Source of the DNA: Acidobacteriota bacterium
Lineage (GTDB): Bacteria; Acidobacteriota; Vicinamibacteria; Vicinamibacterales; Fen-181
DNA: 64,000 nucleotides
Direction of reading: 5' to 3'
NCBI GenBank assembly: GCA_017883185.1
Contig: JADGOB010000002.1
Location: 1 to 64,000 of the forward strand
Both the position numbers and the translations under genes were made by a program. Positions 1 through 9,749 of the stretch are shown piece after piece (position 1 is the stretch's first letter; each line of letters starts with the position of its first letter). Below the pieces are notes generated by a model. It made no database searches. It was not told the origin of the DNA and saw only the letters and a program-made list of their open reading frames with translations.

Positions 1-1125
1 GCGGTCAATCATGCGGCCGAACAGCGGCGAGACCACGGTCTGCATGAGGCCGTAGGAGGCGGTCAGCACGGAGACCGCGAACGCCGCGCGGCCGGCGCCG
101 AACAGGTCGAGCGGCATGGCGTAGATGTTGGCGCTCATGGCGACCGCCATGAAGAAGCTGACCGAGATGAGCGCGGTGGCCAGTCCCGCGCCCGGCGCCA
201 GCGGCACGAGTGCGGTCGATGTGAGGAGGACCGCGCTCACCACGCAGACTCGAAGGCGAGCCGCGTACAGCCCGCTCCCCGCCTTCGCCCACCGCATCGA
301 GAGCCAGCCGCCGGACAGCCCGCCGAGCGAGGCGAACACGGGCGGCACCCATGCGAACTGGCGATTTGCCTCAGCGAGCGTGAGACCGTGCGTGGAGACC
401 AGGAACACGGTCGTCCAGTTCATCCAGAGACTGTAGACCGTCATCATCAGGATATTGGCAGCGGCCAGCGCCCACAGCCGCCAGTCGCGCACCGGCATCG
501 TGGCCGGCCCGCTCTCGGCTGGCGGCGCAGGCACGGGCACCCGCCTCGCCGTGACCCACCACAGCGGGATCCAGGCAAAGCCCGCAATACCCGTCGCGAC
601 GAACGCCGCGCGCCAGCCATACGTCGTGGCCAGCCAGCCCACGAGCAGCGGCGCCGCCATCATGCCGAGCGTAATGCCCACCTGGTTCAGCGCGGTGCCC
701 ATCGCCCGCTCGCGCGGCTGCAAGTAGAGCGCAAACCCCTTGGCCGTCGCGGGAATGCCTCCCGACTCGGCGGCACCGAGCGCAGCACGGCAGGCGAGCA
801 GGCTCGCCAGCCCGCCGGTAAGCCCCGTCGCAACACCGGCGACCGACCAGAAGGCGACGACGGCTGTGATCCCGCGGTTCAGGCCGACGCGGTCGATCAA
901 CAGGCCCGCGACCGGCGCGAACATGGCGTACGCGAGCGAGAACGCCGAGACGATGTAGCCGTAGCCTTCGTTGGAGAGGTGGAATTCGTCCTTGAGGAGC
1001 GGAGCGAGCGCGGCAAGGACCTGCCGGTCGACGAAGCTGAGCGCGGTGGAGAGCACCAGCACGCCGGCGGCCAGCCACCTCAGCGACATTCCCTGTTGTC
1101 CGCCCACCGACCGCCGTATCGCCAT
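1..1125 (-). CDS. MFS transporter (hexuronate/anion:cation-symporter-like), truncated at window edge
   Basis: Minus-strand frame missed by the ORF track (no stop in window): MAIRRSVGGQQGMSLRWLAAGVLVLSTALSFVDRQVLAVLAPLLKDEFHLSNEGYGYIVSAFSLAYAMFAPVAGLLIDRVG..., typical MFS TM1-2 pattern. Confidence 0.85.
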   Translation of the reverse strand, partial: MAIRRSVGGQQGMSLRWLAAGVLVLSTALSFVDRQVLAALAPLLKDEFHLSNEGYGYIVSAFSLAYAMFAPVAGLLIDRVGLNRGITAVVAFWSVAGVATGLTGGLASLLACRAALGAAESGGIPATAKGFALYLQPRERAMGTALNQVGITLGMMAAPLLVGWLATTYGWRAAFVATGIAGFAWIPLWWVTARRVPVPAPPAESGPATMPVRDWRLWALAAANILMMTVYSLWMNWTTVFLVSTHGLTLAEANRQFAWVPPVFASLGGLSGGWLSMRWAKAGSGLYAARLRVCVVSAVLLTSTALVPLAPGAGLATALISVSFFMAVAMSANIYAMPLDLFGAGRAAFAVSVLTASYGLMQTVVSPLFGRMIDR

Positions 1126-1432
1126 CGGGTGATTGTACGATCCATGCCCGGCGGTCACTACCGGTTTCGCGCCGGGTTTGTCCGGTAGCACCACCCAACA
1201 CCCAGTTCACCCTTCAACAGGTCGGTGAGCAGGTACTTGCGAAGGGCCGCCCGAATGAAGGCCCTGGGGTGGTGGGATCTACCGCCGACGCTCGACCGAG
1301 ACGTCGCGGCAGGCTGTGCAGCGGAGGACGATCGAGTGCCGCGTCTCCCCAAGCAGTTCCAGCGCCGACTCGCCGCAACAGGGGCAGGGATACAGGGACT
1401 AACTGGTCTTCGCTGGTCGTCCGGGCTAGAAT

Positions 1433-2044
1433 GTGGTCGGCTTTCCAGGAGGTTCCTTGGTCCCGCACACCCACAGCGATGTCGGTTTTCCGGCGTCAGT
1501 GTTCGACGCACTCCCGTTCCCGGCGTTCATCACTGACGAGGATGTCCGGCTGCTCGCAGTCAACCCGGCGGCGGTCAGGTTCCTGCGGCCCGGCTCGGCG
1601 ACGGTTCTTCGGCAGCGGGGCGGCGAGGTATTCCACTGCATCAACAGCACCGACGGGTGCGGCAAGTCGAAGCAGTGCCCCGACTGCGTCATCAGGAACA
1701 GCGTCGGGTTTGCGTTGACCAGGGGGAAACCAGTCCGCCGGCGGGCCCGGCTGGAGTATCTGTCGGACGGGAACGTCCAGGAGATGCAGGCCCTCATCAC
1801 GGCCTCGCCCATCGTCTACGAGAACACGGCGTGTGCGCTGCTGTTCATCGAGGACCTGACCCTGCTGCTTGCGATGACCGACGTCTTGCCGATTTGCATG
1901 GGCTGCAAAAAGGTGCTGAACGACGACCTCTGGCTGCAAATCGAGGCCTACCTCGACTCGCACCTGGATCTGAAGTTCACCCACGGCCTCTGCCCGGACT
2001 GTTCTCGGCGCATTTACCCCGACGACGAGGGGATGAGCCGCTAG
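1433..2044 (+). CDS. PAS-domain protein with C-terminal Cys motif (ICMGCKK...HGLCPDC)
   Basis: ORF; PAS-like N-terminus (FDALPFPAFITDEDVRLLAVNPAA) and CxxC...CPxC tail seen in PAS/regulator proteins. Confidence 0.7.
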   Translation: MVGFPGGSLVPHTHSDVGFPASVFDALPFPAFITDEDVRLLAVNPAAVRFLRPGSATVLRQRGGEVFHCINSTDGCGKSKQCPDCVIRNSVGFALTRGKPVRRRARLEYLSDGNVQEMQALITASPIVYENTACALLFIEDLTLLLAMTDVLPICMGCKKVLNDDLWLQIEAYLDSHLDLKFTHGLCPDCSRRIYPDDEGMSR

Positions 2045-2102
2045 ACATCTTCCAGGGCTGAGATCGTAAGGAATGAAGCAAGTTTCTGTGGGGTCCCTGG
2101 AA
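2042..2102 (+). repeat. Palindromic dispersed repeat family A, 3'-truncated copy
   Basis: TAGACATCTTCCAGGGCTGAGATCGTAAGGAATGAAGCAAGTTTCTGTGGGGTCCCTGGAA; matches copies at 25565 and 52526. Confidence 0.85.
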
Positions 2103-2131
2103 GCGGAGCTTCGCTGGAAGTCCTTCCGGGA

Positions 2132-3403
2132 CTACGCCGCGGGTTCCCCGATCGAGATTCCGAGTTCGCGAACGAGCGCGTTGAGCGCCCGTCGCTCTTC
2201 GGGGGCCACAAGCGTCACCGCCGTGCCGTTGAGCCTGGCCCGTCCCGTTCGTCCGACCCGGTGCACGTAGGCTTCGCGCGTGGACGGCACCTCGTAGTTG
2301 ATGACGTGCGAGATCCCCTCGATGTCGAGGCCGCGTGCGGCGAGGTCCGTGGCGACGAGCGCGGTGAATTTCCCCGATCGCAATCCCGCCACCGCCGCCG
2401 AACGCTGCTGTTGTGTGCGGTCCGCGTGCAGCGCCGTCGTCCGGATCCCCTGCGCGATTAGCCGGGAGGCAAGACGGTCCGCGCCCACCTTCGTGCGAAC
2501 GAACACGAGCACCGGTCCCTGCTCCTGGCGGAGGAATCTGGCGAGCCACGCCGTCTTCTCGCTGCCGGGCACCATCGCCGCCTTGTGGTTGATAGTCCGC
2601 GCGGGACCGTTTCGCGCGCCGTTCTCGATCTTCCTTGCGTCGCGGGTAATCGCCCGGGCACGCGCCATCACCTCGTTGGGCATCGTCGCCGAGAACAACA
2701 GCGTCTGCCGCGTGGTGGGGAGTTCGGACAAGATCCGGGTGATGTCGGGCCAGAAGCCCATGTCCATCATCCGGTCGGCCTCGTCGAGCACGAGCACGTC
2801 GAGGCCGGAGAAGTCGGTGGCGCCCATCCGCATGTGGTCCATCAGGCGGCCGGGTGTCGCGACGACGAGGTCCACGCCCGCGCGGAGCGCTCGCTCCTGC
2901 GGATCCGACGGGGCGCCGCCGTAGACGGCGACGCTCGACAGGGCTGTGTGGTAGGCGAACCCCTGGATGTCGTCTTCGATCTGGACGGCCAACTCGCGGG
3001 TGGGCGTGAGGATGAGCACCGCGGTTCGGGCCGCCTCACCGAGCTGGGCCGGCGTGCGTTTCGCCAGCAGGCGCTCGAGGATGGGCAGGACGAACGCCGC
3101 GGTTTTTCCGGTCCCGGTCTCGGCGCACGCGATCAGGTCCACACCTTCCCGGACGATCGGAATGACGTCGATCTGGATGGGCGTCGCGGTCTTGAAGCCG
3201 CGTTCGTTGACGCCGCGGAGCAGCGCCTGCGGAAACCCGAACGATTCGAATGTCGCGCCACGTGACTCGAGATCGTCGGGGAGGCTGGCCGGCCGCGAAG
3301 CGCGAGTGTTTCCAGAGGTCGATGCGGAATAACGGCGAGTATGCCGCCGAAAACGGCGGGCGGGATTGGTCGAACTTGTGTCTGGGTTCAAAAGATCCAA
3401 CAA
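2132..3403 (-). CDS. DEAD/DEAH-box ATP-dependent RNA helicase (RhlE/DeaD-like); start uncertain
   Basis: AETGTGKT, PTRELA, VLDEADRM, SATMP, HRVGRTGR motifs; the longer ORF to 3562 overlaps the upstream gene and is probably over-extended. Confidence 0.9.
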   Translation of the reverse strand: MLDLLNPDTSSTNPARRFRRHTRRYSASTSGNTRASRPASLPDDLESRGATFESFGFPQALLRGVNERGFKTATPIQIDVIPIVREGVDLIACAETGTGKTAAFVLPILERLLAKRTPAQLGEAARTAVLILTPTRELAVQIEDDIQGFAYHTALSSVAVYGGAPSDPQERALRAGVDLVVATPGRLMDHMRMGATDFSGLDVLVLDEADRMMDMGFWPDITRILSELPTTRQTLLFSATMPNEVMARARAITRDARKIENGARNGPARTINHKAAMVPGSEKTAWLARFLRQEQGPVLVFVRTKVGADRLASRLIAQGIRTTALHADRTQQQRSAAVAGLRSGKFTALVATDLAARGLDIEGISHVINYEVPSTREAYVHRVGRTGRARLNGTAVTLVAPEERRALNALVRELGISIGEPAA

Positions 3404-3488
3404 CTGGAAGGTGGTTTCAGGCCAAACGTACGATTGACAGTCTGACAGGATTCGGCGAAAAGCGCAAATCTCAGGGGTTTCTTGCGAG

Positions 3489-4127
3489 TCACGGGCGGCG
3501 CCGGAGCACCAGGCGGGCGATGAGGTCCACGGTCTCGTCGAGACTGACCGCGCCGGTGTCAATGCTGAGGTGGTACTGAGACAGGTCGAGCCAGGACCCG
3601 CCGCTCAACGACTGCAGGAAGCGGCTGCGGTCGTGGTCCGAGCGGCGCACCAGTTCGAGGGCCGCGGCGGCGTCCGCCATCCGGTAGTCGCGCATCACCC
3701 GTTCCACCCGCACGGCCTCGGGGGCGTGCAGGAACACACTGATGAGGGTCGGCTCCTGTCGGAGCACCCACATGGCGGCGCGCCCGACGAACAGGGCGTC
3801 CTCGCGGGCCGCGATTTCGCGGATGATCCCCGCTTCCACCGCGAACAGGTCCTCCCCATCGAGCGTCGGCATCGGGGGAGGAACGTACGCGGCTTCCGGG
3901 GCGCCCCACGCCAGGACGCCGGCCATCCGGCTCCACAGGCTCGTCACCCGTTCCTCGAGGATCTCGAGCTCGCTGTCATCGCGCCCGAGGATTCTGGCCG
4001 CTTCCTGGAGAATCTCGCGGTCAACGTAGTGAATGCCGAGCTGGCGAGAGACGGACTGCCCGACGTAGGCTCCGCCCGCACCCATCTGCCGTGACAGCGC
4101 CACAAGCGTCTTCTCTGGCCTGCTCAT
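3489..4127 (-). CDS. Cytidylate kinase-like family protein
   Basis: MSRPEKTLVALSRQMGAGGAYVGQSVSRQLGIHYVDREIL; P-loop-like start of cytidylate-kinase-like family. Confidence 0.75.
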   Translation of the reverse strand: MSRPEKTLVALSRQMGAGGAYVGQSVSRQLGIHYVDREILQEAARILGRDDSELEILEERVTSLWSRMAGVLAWGAPEAAYVPPPMPTLDGEDLFAVEAGIIREIAAREDALFVGRAAMWVLRQEPTLISVFLHAPEAVRVERVMRDYRMADAAAALELVRRSDHDRSRFLQSLSGGSWLDLSQYHLSIDTGAVSLDETVDLIARLVLRRRP

Positions 4128-4170
4128 GGTCTCCTCCGGGGTTGCAGCCCCATTCTAACGCCACCGCCAC

Positions 4171-4199
4171 TGTAGGGGCGACCGGCCGGTCGGCCCTAC
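4171..4199. repeat. REP-like perfect/near-perfect palindrome GTAGGGGCGACCGGCCGGTCGGCCCTAC
   Basis: Inverted repeat read directly; overlaps the TAG stop of the HD-GYP gene. Confidence 0.75.
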
Positions 4200-6555
4200 G
4201 AACTGGCCGGAGAAAGCATCACCTGTCGGCGGGCGCGGACGGCGCGCGGAAGGTCGGCAGGCTCGGCTGCGTGTTCCGGGAAGAGCGCAAAGGCGGACTC
4301 GATGGAGGTTTCCTGTCCGCTGACCGCGGCGTCGCACATCGCCTCGGTCACGCGCCTGGCCACCGTGGCCATCACCTCTGAGCTGCTGTCGGACATGAGG
4401 ATCGTCACCTCGTGTTCGCCTGTCCGGAAGACGAGGTCTGTCACGCGCACGGCCATCCGCGCGGTTGCGGCGAGGCGCAGGAGCACGTCCGCCGGTCGCG
4501 GTGCGAGCGCAGCACCGCCGTCGGGGTCGATCCCCGTGCCGCGCTGGACGTCAACGAGCAGGAGAATTCCCGGCTTCGGCCCGTCAGCCTTGCCGACGTA
4601 GGCCGCCGACGCGAGGACGCGCTCCAGGTATTTCTCGTTGGGGAGGCCGGTCTCCGCGTCGAAGAGGCTGGCCATCCGGTCCTGCTCGAAGCTAAGCGCT
4701 CGTTCCAGCGCAGGCCCGCTCTGGCGCGCCGCGAACTCCACGACCTGCTGGTGCTCGCTCGTGAAGGCGTCCCGGGCCGTGCCGTAGAGCGTCAGCACGC
4801 CCACGACGTGATCGCGCGCGAGCAGCGGCGTGGCCAGTGCGCTGTCGAGCGTGGCCGACATGAGCCGACGACGATCGGCCAGGTCGAGCGCGCCGCTCGA
4901 GTTCATGATCGTCGTGCGGTTGAGGGCGACCCACCCGCTCAGCCCCTCGCCCGTCCGCAGCCGCAGCCCTTTCACCACGTCGCCGTCGGTGCCGGACGCG
5001 TGGACGGCCACCAGGTCGTCCGAGACGCGGTCGCGCAGGTAGAACACCAGCAGGTCGCACGGGATGGTCTGTCGAATGCGCCAGCCGAGCGCCACGGCGA
5101 GGTCTTCGACCGTCGTGTGGCCGCCAATCTGCGCAGCGAGATCCGACAGCGCCAGGAGCGTCGCGCTGACTTCCGCCGACGCGCTCCCTGCGCTCACGAT
5201 CACCGCCGGCGGGGGCGCGGACGCGTGCAGCAAGGCCTGGAAGGCGCTCGCGTCCCGGCCGGGTACATTCACCTCCGCGCTGATCTCCGAGTGCACCTTC
5301 ACGAAGGCATCGGTGACAATCGGGTCGTACATCGCGCCCTTGCGCGCGTCGATGATCGCCAGCGCCTCTTCGTCCGAGAGCGCCGGGCGGTACGGCCGGT
5401 CCGACGTCAGCGCGTCGTAACAGTCCACCACCGCCATGATCCTCGCGCCAAGCGGGATGTCCACGCCCCGCAGGCCGTCCGGGTACCCGGTGCCGTCCCA
5501 GTTCTCGTGGTGGTGCCTGACGATCGGCACGACCGGGTACGGGAAGTCGATCGCCGAGAGAATCTGCGCACCCACCGAGGAGTGCAGCTTGACCTGATCG
5601 TATTCGGACGCCGTGAGCTTCCCGGGCTTGTTCAGGATGTGCTCGGGCACCGCGAGCTTGCCCATGTCGTGGAGCAGCGCGGCCGCCTCGATGGCGCGAA
5701 TCTCGCGCGTGTCGCTCACGCCGATCGCCTTCGCGAGGCCAACCGCGTAGCCCTGCACGCGGCGGATGTGGCCGTGCGTGATCTGGTCCTTCGCGTCGAT
5801 GGCCATCGCCAGCGTTTCGACCGTGGACAGGTAGAGACGATTCAGCTCGGTCAGATGCTGGTTGGCGTCTTGCGCGCGGTCCATCGACGTCTTGAACGTG
5901 AACCACAGGATCACGACCAGCGGCACGACGACGCCCAGGGCGCCCGGGCTGAGATTCGGCCAGTTGACCGCGAGCAGCAGCGCCACCGAGGCGCCGCCGA
6001 AGTAGTTCAGCGAGAGCCACATGAAGTGCTCGCGCCACACGCGATACGGCGAACTGCCGGTTTCCGAGGCGACCGCCACCGCGTTGAGACCGCTGTTCAG
6101 CAGGAAATAGACGGTCGCCATCGCGGCCACCGGCAGCAGCGTAGCGCCCACGCCTGGCGCGGCCCGGACCGAGAGTGGCGGCCCGCCGTAGATCAGGTAG
6201 AACACGCTCGACGCGGTGAGCACGGAGATCGTCGGCTCGGCGATGTTGAAGATGATGCGATAGGGCTCGCGGTGCTTGCGGCGGATCGAGATCAGCAGGC
6301 CGTCGATCGCCATGCACACGGCGGCCGGCGCGCCGCCGAAGAGCAGCACCAGCGCGAAGAAGAACGCCTCGGACACGTAGATAGTGGCCGGGACGGCCGG
6401 CACGCGCACCGCGAACGAACCGCTCACCCAGGTCAGGACGGCGAGCACGAGCACCCGGTAGTCGAACGGCATCCGGGCGAGCGAGTACACGGAGAACGCG
6501 AGGGCGGCCACACCCGTCAGCCCGATCGTCCCGATGTACCAGCGCCCGAATCTCG

Positions 6556-6559
<4 letters not shown>
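4196..6559 (-). CDS. Membrane HD-GYP domain protein with GAF and degenerate GGDEF-like C-terminus
   Basis: AALLHDMGKLAVPEHIL...HHENWDGTGYPDGL; N-terminal TM segments; GAF-like region; RTGEHE in the GGDEF position. Confidence 0.85.
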
Positions 6560-7884
<1,325 letters not shown>

Positions 7885-7939
7885 ATGGGGCCGACCGCTC
7901 CGTACCCATCTCCTCTTATCGGTCGCCCCTGCAGATGCT

Positions 7940-8638
7940 TCAGCCTTGGGAGGACACCAGGAACTCCAGCGTGCCGAAGTACTGCGGCTGATGGAAGTTG
8001 AGGGCCTCGCCGATCGGCGCCCAGCTCGCCCAGTGCGGATGCGAGGTCTGGTCGCCGCACTTGAACGCGTTGGCCCGCCAGCACTGCCCCTCTCTCGGCG
8101 CAAGCGCGCCGCCATACGCTTCCATCACGCTGAACGGCCAGGAGATTTCCACCCACCAGTCGGTCGGCCCCACCTGCTCGGGATCGACCACATCCGGCAT
8201 GGAGTGAGTGACCCGGATGGTTGCGGCAAGGTCGGCGGTCACCATCTCCCACTTCGCAAACCGGTGGGCCGTGCGCGTCGGGTCCTCGATGTGCCGGAGC
8301 GAGAAGGCGCCGCCGGCGTTCACCTCGAGCGCGAAGTATCCGACACGGCCGGGTGGCTGGACGAACAACTCCACGCAGCTGTCCTGGTGGGTGTCGCTGT
8401 CATACGCCGTATGGACCGACCGCACGTAGCGATCCGACACGCGAAACAGCGCGTGCAGCCGCGCCTCGTCGTACAACAGCGCGGCCTCGGTCGCAGGCCG
8501 GTGGTCGCTGCTGCGCGGATGAAAGCTGGCGATGCGCATCGTCTCCGCGACGCGCCATGCCGGCCCGTCCCACTCGCCGCGATGCTCGGGCGCCACGACC
8601 GCGCGGCGGACCTGGTAGAGAGGTGTGATCCAACGCAT
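7940..8638 (-). CDS. Carbohydrate-binding family 9-like protein
   Basis: ORF; WVEISWPFSVM...CWRANAFKCGD...HWASWAPIGEALNFHQPQYFGTLEF resembles CBM9-like proteins. Confidence 0.7.
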   Translation of the reverse strand: MRWITPLYQVRRAVVAPEHRGEWDGPAWRVAETMRIASFHPRSSDHRPATEAALLYDEARLHALFRVSDRYVRSVHTAYDSDTHQDSCVELFVQPPGRVGYFALEVNAGGAFSLRHIEDPTRTAHRFAKWEMVTADLAATIRVTHSMPDVVDPEQVGPTDWWVEISWPFSVMEAYGGALAPREGQCWRANAFKCGDQTSHPHWASWAPIGEALNFHQPQYFGTLEFLVSSQG

Positions 8639-8642
8639 CCCT

Positions 8643-9749
8643 CTACCGCAGCTTCACCGTCGCCAGCGCCGCCAGGGCCAGGATGCCCGAGATGATCCAG
8701 AGCCGGATCACCACCTTCGTTTCCGCCAGCCCCGTGTGCTGCATCTGGTGGTGGAACGGCGCGCGGTAGAAGATCCGCCGGCCGAGCCACTTGATCCCGA
8801 TCTTGTCCTGCACCTGCGAGCTCACGGCCTCGACGACGAACAGCCCGCCGAGGATCAGGAACAGCGCTTCCTGTTTCAGCAGCACCGAGATGGTCGCGAC
8901 GCAGCCGCCGATGGCCAGCGATCCCGCGTCGCCCATGAAGATCTGCGCCGGATACGCGTTGTACCAGAGGAAGCCGATCCCCGCGCCCGCGAAGGCCGCG
9001 CAGAAGACGATCAGCTCGCCGGCACCCGGCAGCAGCGGATAGAACAGGTACTTCGCCCAGATCGCGTTCCCCATGATGTAGGCGAAGAACCCGAGCACCC
9101 CGATCACGAACACCGACGGCACGATCGCCAGCCCGTCGAGGCCGTCCGTGATGTTCACCGAGTTCCCGACGAGCATCACGAACACGAACACGAGTGGCAG
9201 ATAGACGACGAGCGAGTGGGCGATGGCCGTCTTCACGAACGGCACGTAGAGCGTCATCGCGTCGCGCGCCGGCAGCGGCGTCCACGGGCTGACCAGCAGC
9301 AGGACGAGGCCGGCGGCGAACGTCCCCTGCAGCAGCAGCTTCATCGCCTCGGTCATCCCGCGGTTGCCCGACCGCGCCCTCCACTTCGCCACGTCGTCCA
9401 CGAGCCCGATCGCGCCGAACCAGAGCAGGGCCACGAGCACGGTGAGCACGTAGCGGCTGGCGAGGTTGCACCAGAGCAGCGTGGCGATGACGATGCACCC
9501 CACCATCACGGTGCCGCCCATCACCGGCGTCCCGGCCTTGTCGAAGGCGGAAGGCACGCCGGTGTCGCGGAGCTGGTCCACCAGCCCGCGGCGGTGCAGG
9601 TACCTGATGAACCGCGGCGTGATGACGAGCGTGAGGATGATGGCCGTGAGCGCGGCGCCGATCGCGCGAACCGTCAGGTACTCCGACAGGCGCAGCAGGC
9701 CCAGCACCCCGGCGCGTGAGTGGATCAACGCGCCCAGCAGGTAGATCAT
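8643..9749 (-). CDS. mraY: Phospho-N-acetylmuramoyl-pentapeptide-transferase
   Basis: PVMGGTVMVG, VNITDGLDGLAI, FMGDAGSLAIGG, HHQMQHTG motifs. Confidence 0.93.
   Translation of the reverse strand: MIYLLGALIHSRAGVLGLLRLSEYLTVRAIGAALTAIILTLVITPRFIRYLHRRGLVDQLRDTGVPSAFDKAGTPVMGGTVMVGCIVIATLLWCNLASRYVLTVLVALLWFGAIGLVDDVAKWRARSGNRGMTEAMKLLLQGTFAAGLVLLLVSPWTPLPARDAMTLYVPFVKTAIAHSLVVYLPLVFVFVMLVGNSVNITDGLDGLAIVPSVFVIGVLGFFAYIMGNAIWAKYLFYPLLPGAGELIVFCAAFAGAGIGFLWYNAYPAQIFMGDAGSLAIGGCVATISVLLKQEALFLILGGLFVVEAVSSQVQDKIGIKWLGRRIFYRAPFHHQMQHTGLAETKVVIRLWIISGILALAALATVKLR

Noticed and set aside
371-1210. 279-aa minus ORF and several plus ORFs in the first 1.2 kb
   Set aside because: The true frame is an edge-truncated MFS transporter (start 1125) not listed because it has no stop in the window.
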